From the NCBI GenBank assembly GCA_945903635.1, contig CAMDOT010000001.1, positions 24,780 to 88,779 of the forward strand: a stretch of DNA of 64,000 nucleotides, in the 5' to 3' direction. The translations under genes were made by a program, and so were the position numbers. The notes under the pieces were generated by a model. It saw only the letters and a program-made list of their open reading frames with translations. It searched no databases and was not told where the DNA came from. Source of the DNA: Rhizobium sp. Q54. Lineage in GTDB: Bacteria; Pseudomonadota; Alphaproteobacteria; Reyranellales; Reyranellaceae. How positions within the stretch are numbered: position 1 is the first letter of the stretch; every line of letters starts with the position of its first letter. Shown in pieces: positions 1-10,417 of the stretch.

Positions 1-374
1 GCCGGGATGTTGAGCTCCATCGGGCCGACCTTGTTCTCGACGCCCCAGGCGCCGAGCGACAGGGCACGCTTGTAGGCGAAGGCGGCGTTCTTCACGCGAA
101 AGGCGATGGCGCAGACACTTGGACCGTGCACGCGAGCGAAGCCCTGGGCGAAGCTCTCCTTCTCGCCGTTGACGATGAAGTTGACGTCGCCCTGGCGAAA
201 TAGCGAGACGTCCTTGGAGCGGTGCCGGGCAACGCGCACGAAGCCCATCTCCTCGAACAAGGCTGCCAACGCCGCCGGATCGGGGGCGGTGTATTCGACG
301 AATTCGAAGCCGTCAGTGCCCATCGGGTTTACCGGATCGGCCTCGAGAACCGTCCGCTCGCTGCTGCTGGCCAT
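1..374 (-). CDS. hpd: 4-hydroxyphenylpyruvate dioxygenase, N-terminal part (cut by window edge)
   Basis: Reverse-strand translation from the ATG at 374 gives about 124 residues including NPMGTDGFEFVEYTAPDP and a VOC-type fold (FEEMGF, FRQGDVNFIVN, AFRVKNA), which is the N-terminal domain of 4-hydroxyphenylpyruvate dioxygenase. The enzyme converts 4-hydroxyphenylpyruvate to homogentisate in tyrosine catabolism. The family is usually about 350-370 residues; the C-terminal catalytic domain with the iron ligands lies outside the window. A GGGAGG ribosome site sits about 6 bases before the start. The gene diverges from a marR gene with only 40 bases between the two start codons. Confidence 0.9.
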   Translation of the reverse strand, partial: MASSSERTVLEADPVNPMGTDGFEFVEYTAPDPAALAALFEEMGFVRVARHRSKDVSLFRQGDVNFIVNGEKESFAQGFARVHGPSVCAIAFRVKNAAFAYKRALSLGAWGVENKVGPMELNIP

Positions 375-394
375 ATTTGACCTCCCGGCTAAAT

Positions 395-412
395 TAGTTT
401 CATATGTAACTA
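395..412. promoter_or_regulatory. Palindromic MarR-type operator between hpd and marR
   Basis: TAGTTTCATATGTAACTA is palindromic at 16 of 18 positions (core TTNCATATGNAA). It lies in the 40-base divergent gap, ending 2 bases before the marR start, and fits a MarR-dimer site. Autoregulation of marR and control of hpd are inference from position and symmetry. Confidence 0.65.
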
Positions 413-414
413 TT

Positions 415-876
415 ATGTCGAACGCTTTGCAAGCCCTCGAACTAGAGAAATTCCTCCCCTACCGCCTTTCGGTCCTGGCCCAGCTGGTGAGCGAATCGCT
501 GCATGACCTTTATGCTCAGCCGTTCGGCCTGTCGGTCACCCAATGGCGCGTCATGGCAGCCCTCGGGCGGTTCGCGCCGCTCACGGCTTCAGATGTGGGG
601 CAACGAATCGTCATGGACAAGGTGGCGGTCAGCCGGGCCGTCGCAGGCCTGATGAAAAACGGCCTGATCGAACGGGCGACCGACAGCCACGACCGCCGCC
701 GGGCCTCGTTGAAGCTGAGCGTCCGCGGCCGCGCCGTGCATGCGCGCATCGTGCCGTTGGCACTTGCCTATCAGGAACGCCTCCACGAGGCGCTCAGTCC
801 CGATGAAAGACGGACCTTCGATACCTTGTCCGACAGGCTGTTTGCACGTGCCCAAACCCTGCGCCAGACGGGCTAG
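415..876 (+). CDS. MarR-family transcriptional regulator
   Basis: 153-residue protein with the MarR layout: N-terminal helices (LPYRLSVLAQLVSESL), a winged helix-turn-helix around residues 45-100 (LTASDVGQRIVMDKVAVSRAVAGLMKNG followed by the wing ATDSHDRRRASLKLS), and a C-terminal dimerisation helix. An open frame extends upstream to 106, but that part overlaps hpd antisense and reads as non-protein sequence, so the ATG at 415 is the start. No Shine-Dalgarno sequence is visible. It diverges from hpd, so control of tyrosine or homogentisate catabolism is likely; the effector is unknown. Confidence 0.85.
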   Translation: MSNALQALELEKFLPYRLSVLAQLVSESLHDLYAQPFGLSVTQWRVMAALGRFAPLTASDVGQRIVMDKVAVSRAVAGLMKNGLIERATDSHDRRRASLKLSVRGRAVHARIVPLALAYQERLHEALSPDERRTFDTLSDRLFARAQTLRQTG

Positions 877-952
877 AACCGTCCCCGCCTCCGCCTTGTG
901 GCGCTGACTCGCCATGCTATAACGCCCGCGATTGTGAATTAGGGAGGCAGGC

Positions 953-1423
953 TTGGCTGCAAAGGCTGCCCGGAGTCGGCCGGCACTCAAGCCGGTGCTG
1001 ATACTCAACGGGCCCAATCTCAACATGCTGGGCAAGCGGCAGCCTGAGATCTATGGCCATGAAACCCTGGCGGACGTCGAGAAGACGTGCCGGGCCGAGG
1101 GGCTGCGCCTGGGCCTGCCGGTCGAGTTCGCCCAGAGCAACCACGAGGGCGTCCTGGTCGACCTCATTCAGGCTGCGCGCGAGAAGAACGCCGGCATCAT
1201 CATCAACGCCGGCGCCTACACCCATACCTCGGTGGCCCTGCTGGATGCGCTGAATGCCGCCGAACGGCCGACTGTCGAGGTTCACCTCTCCAACATCTAC
1301 AAGCGTGAGCGCTTTCGGCATCATTCCTACATCAGCCCGGCAGCGATCGGCGTGATCGCCGGTCTCGGCACGCAAGGCTACCTTCTGGCCCTCCAGGCGC
1401 TGGCCCGCCTGCTGGTTCGCTGA
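953..1423 (+). CDS. aroQ: 3-dehydroquinate dehydratase, type II
   Basis: 156 residues. It dehydrates 3-dehydroquinate to 3-dehydroshikimate in the shikimate pathway. The type II signature [17 protein letters not shown] is at residues 19-35, with candidate catalytic Arg29 and Tyr34; the active-site His is in VEVHLSN (His111), and the substrate-loop asparagine is in [12 protein letters not shown]. The start is a TTG preceded by AGGGAGG with good spacing. It is the first gene of a co-directional run with accB and accC, a common alphaproteobacterial order. Confidence 0.95.
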   Translation: MAAKAARSRPALKPVLILNGPNLNMLGKRQPEIYGHETLADVEKTCRAEGLRLGLPVEFAQSNHEGVLVDLIQAAREKNAGIIINAGAYTHTSVALLDALNAAERPTVEVHLSNIYKRERFRHHSYISPAAIGVIAGLGTQGYLLALQALARLLVR

Positions 1424-1446
1424 CTTTCATCCGGGAGCGATTCTCC

Positions 1447-1908
1447 ATGGCAAAGTTCGAGATGGATACCGAGTTCGTCCGCAAGCTCGCGGAAATTCTC
1501 GAGGAGAACGATCTCGGTGAAATCGAGCTGGCCGATGGCGACCGCCGGATCCGGATCGCCCGCCCGACGGTAACCTACGCCGCCGCCGCCATGCCCGCCC
1601 CCAGCGCCTCCGCTCCGGTCGCAGTTGCTCCCGCTGCCGCGGCCGCCGCCGGCGCCGGAGACCTCGCCAAGCATCCCGGTGCCGTGAAGTCGCCGATGGT
1701 GGGCACCGCCTATCTCGCGCCGGAGCCCGGCAAGCCCAACTTCGTGGCGGTCGGCGACAAGATCACTGCCGGTCAGACGCTTCTCATCATCGAGGCGATG
1801 AAGACCTTCAACCCCATCAAGGCCCCCAAGGCCGGCACTGTGATACAGATCGTGATCGACAACGCCCAGCCGGTGGAATTCGGTGAAGCGCTGATGATCG
1901 TCGAGTAG
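1447..1908 (+). CDS. accB: Acetyl-CoA carboxylase biotin carboxyl carrier protein
   Basis: 153 residues. It carries the biotin that shuttles carboxyl groups in acetyl-CoA carboxylase, the first committed step of fatty-acid synthesis. An N-terminal helical domain (residues 1-45) is followed by an Ala/Pro-rich flexible linker (45-72) and a C-terminal biotinyl domain (75-153). The biotin-accepting lysine is Lys119 in IEAMKTF, the usual AMK motif. It starts 23 bases after aroQ and is followed 15 bases later by accC, so the three are probably one transcript. Confidence 0.97.
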   Translation: MAKFEMDTEFVRKLAEILEENDLGEIELADGDRRIRIARPTVTYAAAAMPAPSASAPVAVAPAAAAAAGAGDLAKHPGAVKSPMVGTAYLAPEPGKPNFVAVGDKITAGQTLLIIEAMKTFNPIKAPKAGTVIQIVIDNAQPVEFGEALMIVE

Positions 1909-1923
1909 GGGCGGTCCGGCGCC

Positions 1924-3267
1924 ATGTTCGACAAGGTCCTGATCGCCAACCGGGGTGAAATCGCGCTTCGCATCCATCGCGCCTGCCGTGAGATGGGAAT
2001 CCAGACCGTGGCGGTCCACTCGACGGCCGACAGCGATGCCATGCATGTTCGCCTGGCCGACGAGTCGGTGTGTATCGGCCCTCCGCCAGCGCGTGACAGC
2101 TACCTCAACATCCCGGCGATCCTGTCGGCGGCGACCATTGCAGGCGTCGACGCCATCCATCCCGGATATGGCTTCCTGTCGGAGAATGCGCGCTTCGCTG
2201 AGGCGGTCGAGGCGCACGGCTTCACTTTCATCGGCCCGACACCGCAGCACATCTCGATGATGGGCGACAAGATCGTGGCCAAGCAGACCGCCAAGGAGCT
2301 TGGCCTGCCGCTGGTGCCGGGCTCGCCCGGCCCGGTCAACACGGTCGAAGAGATCGTGGCGCTGGGCACCAAGATCGGCTGGCCTGTGCTGATCAAGGCG
2401 GTGGCGGGCGGCGGTGGTCGCGGCATGAAGGTCGTGGACGATGCCGAGGGCGCGGCCGAGGCCTTTTCGCTGGCCCGCACCGAGGCGAAAGCCGCGTTCA
2501 GCAACGACTCGGTCTATCTCGAGAAGTACCTGCCACGGCCCCGCCACATCGAGATCCAGGTTCTGGGCGACGGTCTGGGCGCGGGCGTGCATCTCGGCGA
2601 GCGCGACTGTTCATTGCAGCGCCGCCATCAGAAGGTGCTGGAAGAGGCGCCCTCGCCTGCCCTCAATCCTGAGCAGCGCAACCGGATCGGTGAATTGGCC
2701 GCCGACGCCGTGCGCAAGCTCAAGTACCGCGGCGCCGGGACGATGGAGTTCCTGTTCCAGGACGGTGAATTCTATTTCATCGAAATGAACACCCGTCTCC
2801 AGGTCGAGCATCCGATCACCGAGGCGGTGACCGGCATCGACCTTGTCCGCGAACAGATCCGCATCGCCTCCGGCGCGCCGCTCGGCATGACCCAGAAGGA
2901 TATCGTGATCCAGGGCCATGCCATCGAGTGCCGGATCAACGCCGAGAACCCCGAGACTTTCGTGCCGTGCCCCGGCCTCGTCACGGACTATCACTCACCG
3001 GGCGGGCTGGGCGTGCGCGTCGACTCCGGGCTCTATGCTGGCTACTCGATCCCGCCCTACTATGATTCGATGGTGGCCAAGCTGATCGTAAACGGCGGTA
3101 GCCGCAACGAGTGCCTGATGCGGCTCCGCCGCTGCCTCGAGGAATTCGTGATCGGCGGCATCGACACGACCATCCCACTGCACCGGCGGATTATCGGCGA
3201 ACAGGCTTTCATCGACGGCGATTACGACATCCACTGGCTGGAGAAGCTGGTCGGCCTCAAGAAGTAG
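1924..3267 (+). CDS. accC: Biotin carboxylase subunit of acetyl-CoA carboxylase
   Basis: 447 residues, the usual length. It performs ATP-dependent carboxylation of biotin on AccB. The N-terminal domain begins FDKVLIANRGEIALR; the ATP-grasp glycine loop is KAVAGGGGRGMKVV (about residues 159-172); the metal and active-site segment is FIEMNTRLQVEHPITE (about 287-302), containing the conserved Arg and the EHP motif. It follows accB closely and precedes aat by 8 bases. No missing catalytic residue is apparent. Confidence 0.97.
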   Translation: MFDKVLIANRGEIALRIHRACREMGIQTVAVHSTADSDAMHVRLADESVCIGPPPARDSYLNIPAILSAATIAGVDAIHPGYGFLSENARFAEAVEAHGFTFIGPTPQHISMMGDKIVAKQTAKELGLPLVPGSPGPVNTVEEIVALGTKIGWPVLIKAVAGGGGRGMKVVDDAEGAAEAFSLARTEAKAAFSNDSVYLEKYLPRPRHIEIQVLGDGLGAGVHLGERDCSLQRRHQKVLEEAPSPALNPEQRNRIGELAADAVRKLKYRGAGTMEFLFQDGEFYFIEMNTRLQVEHPITEAVTGIDLVREQIRIASGAPLGMTQKDIVIQGHAIECRINAENPETFVPCPGLVTDYHSPGGLGVRVDSGLYAGYSIPPYYDSMVAKLIVNGGSRNECLMRLRRCLEEFVIGGIDTTIPLHRRIIGEQAFIDGDYDIHWLEKLVGLKK

Positions 3268-3275
3268 CCGCCGCC

Positions 3276-3926
3276 ATGCCGGAGATCACCGCCGACCTCC
3301 TGCTGCAAGCCTACTGCGTCGGCGTCTTTCCCATGGGCGAGCGGCGCGACGATCCCAAGCTGCACTGGCTCGACCCCAGACTGCGTGCCGTATTGCCGCT
3401 CGACGGCTTCCACCTGTCCCAGCGGCTCGCCCGGACGGTCCGCGCCGGAAAGTTCGACGTGAGCGCAGACATTGCGTTTGCCGAGACGATGCGCGCCTGC
3501 GCCGAGCCGCGGCCTGGACACCCCGAGAGCTGGATCAACGAGCCGATCGTCGATCTCTATACCGAGTTGCACCGGCGCGGCCACGCCCACAGCGTCGAAT
3601 GCCGCATCGGCGACCGCCTGGTCGGCGGACTCTATGGCGTCTCGGTGGGCGCGGCGTTCTTCGGTGAAAGCATGTTCAGCCGCGAGCGCGATGCCTCGAA
3701 GGTGGCGATGGTCCATCTCGTGGCGCACCTCATCCAGGGCGGCTTCCGCCTGCTCGACTGCCAGTTCATGACCGAGCATCTGCGGAGTTTCGGCGCCATC
3801 GAAATCCCGCGCGAGGCATTCCGGGCACTGCTGGCCGATGCGATCGACCGCCCGGCGACTTTTCAGCGCGAGCTGGGCGGCGCCGAGCCTTGCGCCATCG
3901 TGCAGGCCAACACACGGACGTCGTAG
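3276..3926 (+). CDS. aat: Leucyl/phenylalanyl-tRNA--protein transferase
   Basis: 216 residues. Aat adds Leu or Phe from aminoacyl-tRNA to proteins with N-terminal Arg or Lys, creating N-degrons for ClpS/ClpAP; clpS and clpA lie about 13 kb away in this window. Family motifs include AYCVGVFPMG, WLDPRLRAVLPL, GGLYGVSVGAAFFGESMFSR and LDCQFMTEHLRSFGA. An upstream in-frame extension lies inside accC and is rejected; the ATG 8 bases after the accC stop is used. Its last 64 bases overlap the convergent DUF2155 gene. Confidence 0.95.
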   Translation: MPEITADLLLQAYCVGVFPMGERRDDPKLHWLDPRLRAVLPLDGFHLSQRLARTVRAGKFDVSADIAFAETMRACAEPRPGHPESWINEPIVDLYTELHRRGHAHSVECRIGDRLVGGLYGVSVGAAFFGESMFSRERDASKVAMVHLVAHLIQGGFRLLDCQFMTEHLRSFGAIEIPREAFRALLADAIDRPATFQRELGGAEPCAIVQANTRTS

Positions 3927-4321
3927 ACGCCGTGATCGAGTGCCGAGAGCGACGGTGTGGAGGCGAACATCCAGCCGGCAAAGAGCTTTTCCTGGGCCTG
4001 GCCCGGCTTGTTGTCGACAATGGCGAGATAGGCCACCGATTCCGGCGGTGCCTCGGGCACGTTCACCAGACAATCCGCGACGGTAATTTCGAGCGTCCCG
4101 AAGCGCGTCGTCTGGCCGACGGGTGCATAGAAGCGCTGAGTGCGCGCCGTCACCTTATCCAGGCCCTGCAATTCGGCCACGCGCTTGCCCGGCCCGTCGG
4201 GGATCGGCCTCAGGTTGGCATTGCTGGGCCGTGCCGGTGCAGCTGGAGTCTGGGCGGCGGCCGTGCCGAGGCCCACGGCCAAGGTCAGAATACCCGCCAA
4301 CACTGTCACCAGCAGGCGCAT
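3863..4321 (-). CDS. DUF2155 domain exported protein
   Basis: 152 residues. Residues 1-24 are a clear signal peptide (MRLLVTVLAGILTLAVGLG then AAAQ). The mature part carries the DUF2155 pattern: RFYAPVGQTTRFGTLEITVADCLVNVPEAPPESVAYL, then FAGWMFASTPSLSALDHGVYDVRVLAC, with two cysteines that could pair. The function is unknown; the family is conserved in Alphaproteobacteria beside aat and is probably periplasmic. It starts 3 bases after the stop of the 75-residue gene, so it ends an NDUFA12-mlaD-small-DUF2155 operon. Its 3' end overlaps aat on the other strand by 64 bases. Confidence 0.85.
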   Translation of the reverse strand: MRLLVTVLAGILTLAVGLGTAAAQTPAAPARPSNANLRPIPDGPGKRVAELQGLDKVTARTQRFYAPVGQTTRFGTLEITVADCLVNVPEAPPESVAYLAIVDNKPGQAQEKLFAGWMFASTPSLSALDHGVYDVRVLACTMAQGSAPPSSR

Positions 4322-4323
4322 GC

Positions 4324-4551
4324 TCAGTCTTTTTTGCCGGGGGGCGTCAGCCCGTCGATAAGAGCATGCAGGGCCGCCTTGATCTGATCGACGTCGCATC
4401 CCATCAGGACTCCATCCTCGAGCGCGTCGGCGCAGAGGCTTTCGATCTCCTGCACATTCTGATTCAGGACTTTGATCTTTTCGAGGCACGACACCGGCTT
4501 GCCGTCGGCCTGCCGCCAGACCGGCGGCGCCTTGGGAGTGTCCGCACTCAT
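4324..4551 (-). CDS. Conserved small hypothetical protein (75 aa)
   Basis: Short cytoplasmic protein with no signal or membrane segment. The centre (VSCLEKIKVLNQNVQEIESLCADALEDGVLMGCDVDQIKAALHALIDGL, residues about 20-68) reads as two or three amphipathic helices with two cysteines. The ATG at 4551 overlaps the mlaD stop by one base (TGATG), implying translational coupling; an in-frame GTG just before is less likely. I recognise it as the small protein often found between mlaD and DUF2155 in related genomes but know no function. Confidence 0.75.
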   Translation of the reverse strand: MSADTPKAPPVWRQADGKPVSCLEKIKVLNQNVQEIESLCADALEDGVLMGCDVDQIKAALHALIDGLTPPGKKD

Positions 4552-5000
4552 CACTTGGATCCGGTGCCACCGAACATGAACTTGGCGATCAGTTCGGTGA
4601 GGGGGATGGAATCCTGCGTGTTCTGGATCTCGCCGTCGGCGCGGATCAGCTTCTTGTCGCCGCCGGGCTCGAGCGACACGACAGTGCCGCCGAGGAGTGA
4701 TTCGCTCACGATCTTGGCGTTGGTGTCGGTCGGCAGATCGACATTCGACGAAACCGACAGACGGACGATGGCCTGGTAGGTCTTGGGATCGAGGGTGATG
4801 CTCGTGACGGCACCGACCTTCACGCCGCTCAGGGTGACGTCGGCGCCGCGCTTCAGTCCGTCGATGCGGCCGAAGCGTGCGACGACTTCATAACCGCTCG
4901 GTCCCGTGCGGTCCGACTTGGCGAAGGCGTAAAACACGAAGACGCCGGCCACCACCAGAACCAATGCACCAACGATCGTCTCGACGATATTACGGCCCAC
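4551..5000 (-). CDS. mlaD: MlaD-like MCE-domain phospholipid transport protein
   Basis: 149 residues. One N-terminal membrane anchor (IVETIVGALVLVVAGVFVFYAFA, residues 4-26) is followed by a single MCE domain: GYEVVARFGRIDGLKRGADVTLSGVKVGAVTSITLDP and VDLPTDTNAKIVSESLLGGTVVSLEPG. MlaD hexamers bind phospholipid in the periplasm and dock on the MlaE-MlaF ABC transporter, whose genes are at 39.2-40.7 kb. A longer open frame continues upstream, but GTG at 5000 has a GGAGG site 6 bases before it and begins exactly at the membrane anchor, so it is taken as the start. Confidence 0.9.
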   Translation of the reverse strand: MGRNIVETIVGALVLVVAGVFVFYAFAKSDRTGPSGYEVVARFGRIDGLKRGADVTLSGVKVGAVTSITLDPKTYQAIVRLSVSSNVDLPTDTNAKIVSESLLGGTVVSLEPGGDKKLIRADGEIQNTQDSIPLTELIAKFMFGGTGSK

Positions 5001-5028
5001 GCCATTCCTCCGTTGCTGCCGACGGGTC

Positions 5029-5379
5029 TCAGCCCGGACGCCATGCCTCGTAGTGAGGCTTCGGCTTGTCGCCGCTGCCGAGCGCATGGCCTGGCGGACG
5101 ATAGGCATGATCGGTGCCCGTGAGGTTGGCCTGGTGATCCTTCTGCCAGGCCTTGCGCGGCGGGCCGCCCGCGGGCGGGACCATATCGGTCGTGTAGTGC
5201 AGCCAGCCATGCCACTCCGGCGGCACGCGCGAAGCCTCGGCAATACCGTTGTAGATGACCCAGCGTTTGCGCCGGCGCCCGGCGATCACGCGCTTGTCCT
5301 GGAAGTAACGGTTGCCTTCAGCATCGCTGCCGACAGGCGCGCCGTGCAGCTTCGTGAAGAGCCAAGTACCGATCGTCAT
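5029..5379 (-). CDS. NDUFA12-family complex I accessory protein
   Basis: 116 residues matching the NDUFA12/B17.2 family: TIGTWLFTKLHGAPVGSDAEGNRYF, then RRKRWVIYNGIAEASRVPPEWHGWLHYTTDMVPP and HQANLTGTDHAYRPPG. In mitochondria and many Alphaproteobacteria this is an accessory subunit or assembly factor of NADH:ubiquinone oxidoreductase. It is first in the minus-strand operon with mlaD 28 bases downstream. No core nuo genes are in the window. Confidence in the family is high; a role in this organism's complex I is inferred. Confidence 0.92.
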   Translation of the reverse strand: MTIGTWLFTKLHGAPVGSDAEGNRYFQDKRVIAGRRRKRWVIYNGIAEASRVPPEWHGWLHYTTDMVPPAGGPPRKAWQKDHQANLTGTDHAYRPPGHALGSGDKPKPHYEAWRPG

Positions 5380-5545
5380 GAAGGAACCACGCCTCGAAAT
5401 GTGACCGCGCCGCTTGTACGCGCGCGCTCGATGACGCGCAACGCAACGCCATCCGTGTGTCTTCGCAGTCGTTCGACGACATGCGATTCGCTCGATCGGA
5501 TGACCTGTTGCACGCTTGCATCATCTAGTATCATCAACACCATGG

Positions 5546-5578
5546 TCTACAAAATGTAGTTGCGCACACAAGATTTTG
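5546..5578. promoter_or_regulatory. Two tandem AT-rich palindromes upstream of nrdJ (possible NrdR boxes)
   Basis: CTACAAAATGTAG (5546-5558) and ACAAGATTTTGT (5567-5578) are imperfect inverted repeats with centres about 20-21 bases apart, two helical turns, roughly 100 bases before the nrdJ start. Paired, phased AT-rich palindromes before a ribonucleotide reductase gene resemble NrdR repressor boxes, though the match to the consensus is loose. No cobalamin riboswitch core is recognisable in 5380-5678; that stretch otherwise holds nothing I can name. Confidence 0.4.
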
Positions 5579-5678
5579 TAATTTACTATCACCCGGTGCC
5601 TATATGTGCGTGCTCAATTTCAAGAGAGCACACCCCGCTAGGGAACAAATGACGGGAACTGGGCACGGGGGATCGTCG

Positions 5679-9374
<3,696 letters not shown>

Positions 9375-9452
9375 CCGTGTGTGGCGTAGCGTACCCGCGT
9401 AAGCCGGGGCCCTCGCGGTTGGGGACCTCACAGCTAACCATAGGAGACAGTT

Positions 9453-9509
9453 ATGGCTGCTAAGAAAAAGGCTGCTAAGAAGAAGGCTGATAAGAAGAAG
9501 AAGCAGTAG
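9453..9509 (+). CDS. Tiny lysine-rich ORF (18 residues)
   Basis: ATG at 9453 encodes MAAKKKAAKKKADKKKKQ and stops at 9507-9509. Eleven of the 18 residues are lysine, in an AAKKK repeat. A strong TAGGAG ribosome site lies 6-7 bases before the ATG, and hairpins follow shortly after the stop. The composition resembles the tails of histone-H1-like or nucleic-acid-binding proteins. A real basic micropeptide, a leader peptide sensing lysyl-tRNA, or chance are all possible; the good ribosome site and downstream structure favour translation. Confidence 0.5.
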   Translation: MAAKKKAAKKKADKKKKQ

Positions 9510-9524
9510 ACAGGAAAGGGCGTA

Positions 9525-9544
9525 GGCCAAGGTTTACCTTGGCC
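9525..9544 (+). terminator. Hairpin just after the lysine-rich ORF
   Basis: GGCCAAGG-TTTA-CCTTGGCC is a perfect 8-bp stem with a 4-base loop, 15 bases after the mini-ORF stop. It lacks a good T-run (CCTCTAACC follows), so it may be a processing or attenuation structure rather than a simple terminator. Confidence 0.5.
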
Positions 9545-9564
9545 CCTCTAACCAAACGCCTTTC

Positions 9565-9711
9565 GGCTTCCGCGTGGGTGCCCTCACGGGCCCCACCGGA
9601 AGCCACCTTCAGAAGACGAGCTCAATGCCAACGCGACATCTCCGCTTGCGGAGGTGGAAAGGCGAAACTGGATAAGCGTCCGGCGACTTCGGTCTGCCGG
9701 ACTCTTTTTTT
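9565..9711 (+). ncRNA. Candidate structured RNA or long structured 3' UTR
   Basis: A long stem at 9565-9604 pairs GGCTTCCG with CGGAAGCC (8 bp), GTGGG with CCCAC, and GCCC with GGGC around a TCAC loop, with only two single-base bulges (17 bp in total). A second small stem CTCCG-CTTG-CGGAG follows at 9640-9653, and CCACCT (9603-9608) could alternatively pair with AGGTGG (9652-9657). The train ends at the classic terminator at 9678-9711. No convincing protein is encoded. It may be a separate small RNA or the structured tail of the nrdJ/mini-ORF transcript; family unknown. Confidence 0.45.
9678..9711 (+). terminator. Rho-independent terminator
   Basis: GTCCGGC (9678-9684) pairs with GCCGGAC (9696-9702). 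Inside, GAC-TTCG-GTC forms a UUCG-capped extension with one bulged base. A run of seven T follows at 9705-9711. This is a textbook terminator separating the nrdJ region from tetR. Confidence 0.85.
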
Positions 9712-9748
9712 GCCTGCTTTGAATGCCCACGCCTTGAAGGGGACTAGG

Positions 9749-9795
9749 TTCCGCTTTACATAGCGGAATATGAATACTGACCATTCAGTCAATAT
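9749..9795. promoter_or_regulatory. Two inverted repeats at the tetR start (probable autoregulatory operator)
   Basis: TTCCGCT-TTACAT-AGCGGAA (9749-9768) is a perfect 7-bp inverted repeat immediately before the tetR ATG. ATACTGAC-CATTCA-GTCAATAT (9774-9795) has 8-base arms with one mismatch and overlaps the first codons. The TGAC-N6-GTCA core is the shape of AcrR/TetR operators for RND pumps. Binding by the adjacent TetR protein is inference. Confidence 0.6.
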
Positions 9796-10417
9796 CTCTC
9801 CTCCGGCGTCCCGGACCCGCCGGCCGGAGGATCGTGCTTCCGAAATCGCCCGAGCGGCGCTCGAACTGTTCGTCACGCGGGGCTTTGCCGCCACCAAGCT
9901 AGAGGATGTCGCCAAGGCCGCATCGGTCAGCAAGGGGCTCCCCTACCTCTACTTCAAGAACAAGGAAGAACTCTTCAAGGCGGTCATCACCGAGGCGGTG
10001 GGCGGGCCATTGGCCGAGGCGACGGACATGATCGACCGCTTCGAGGGCTCGAGCGAAGACTTGCTGCGCGAACTCGTCCGCGGTTTTCGCGCCTTCGAGG
10101 AAAGCCCGGCCGGCGGCGTGATCAAATTGATCCTGGCCGAGGCTGGCAATTTCCCCGACGTGGCCCGGTTCTACTGCGCCCATTTCGATCTGCGCGGACG
10201 CGACCTGTTCATTCGGGCTCTGCAACGCGGCATCAGGCGCGGTGAATTCCGTTCGCTCGCGAACGTTGACGCGACCGCCATCATCATTGCCCAGCCACTT
10301 GCCATGTTCTCGGTCTGGAAGCGTTCCCTCGCCCCCTACGACCCGACCAATACGATCGATAGCGACCAGTTCTACGCCGCCTACCTCGACTTCATTTTCA
10401 AGGGGCTCCATCCATGA
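9770..10417 (+). CDS. TetR/AcrR-family transcriptional repressor
   Basis: 215 residues. The N-terminal helix-turn-helix at about residues 20-68 (ASEIARAALELFVTRGFAATKLEDVAKAASVSKGLPYLYFKNKEELF) is typical TetR; the rest is an effector-binding domain resembling TetR_C proteins of efflux operons. The stop overlaps the start of the MFP gene by 4 bases (ATGA), so repressor, adaptor and pump are co-transcribed. The start could be slightly downstream, because an operator-like palindrome overlaps the first codons; no better start codon with a ribosome site is visible. Confidence 0.88.
   Translation: MNTDHSVNISPPASRTRRPEDRASEIARAALELFVTRGFAATKLEDVAKAASVSKGLPYLYFKNKEELFKAVITEAVGGPLAEATDMIDRFEGSSEDLLRELVRGFRAFEESPAGGVIKLILAEAGNFPDVARFYCAHFDLRGRDLFIRALQRGIRRGEFRSLANVDATAIIIAQPLAMFSVWKRSLAPYDPTNTIDSDQFYAAYLDFIFKGLHP

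Noticed and set aside
106..414. Upstream extension of marR
   Set aside because: It runs antisense through the hpd coding region and has no MarR similarity.
5380..5678. Cobalamin riboswitch before nrdJ
   Set aside because: I could not find the conserved B12-box core; only the two palindromes are notable.
9539..9763. A 74-codon frame between the mini-ORF and tetR
   Set aside because: It runs through four hairpins and a terminator; composition is not protein-like.
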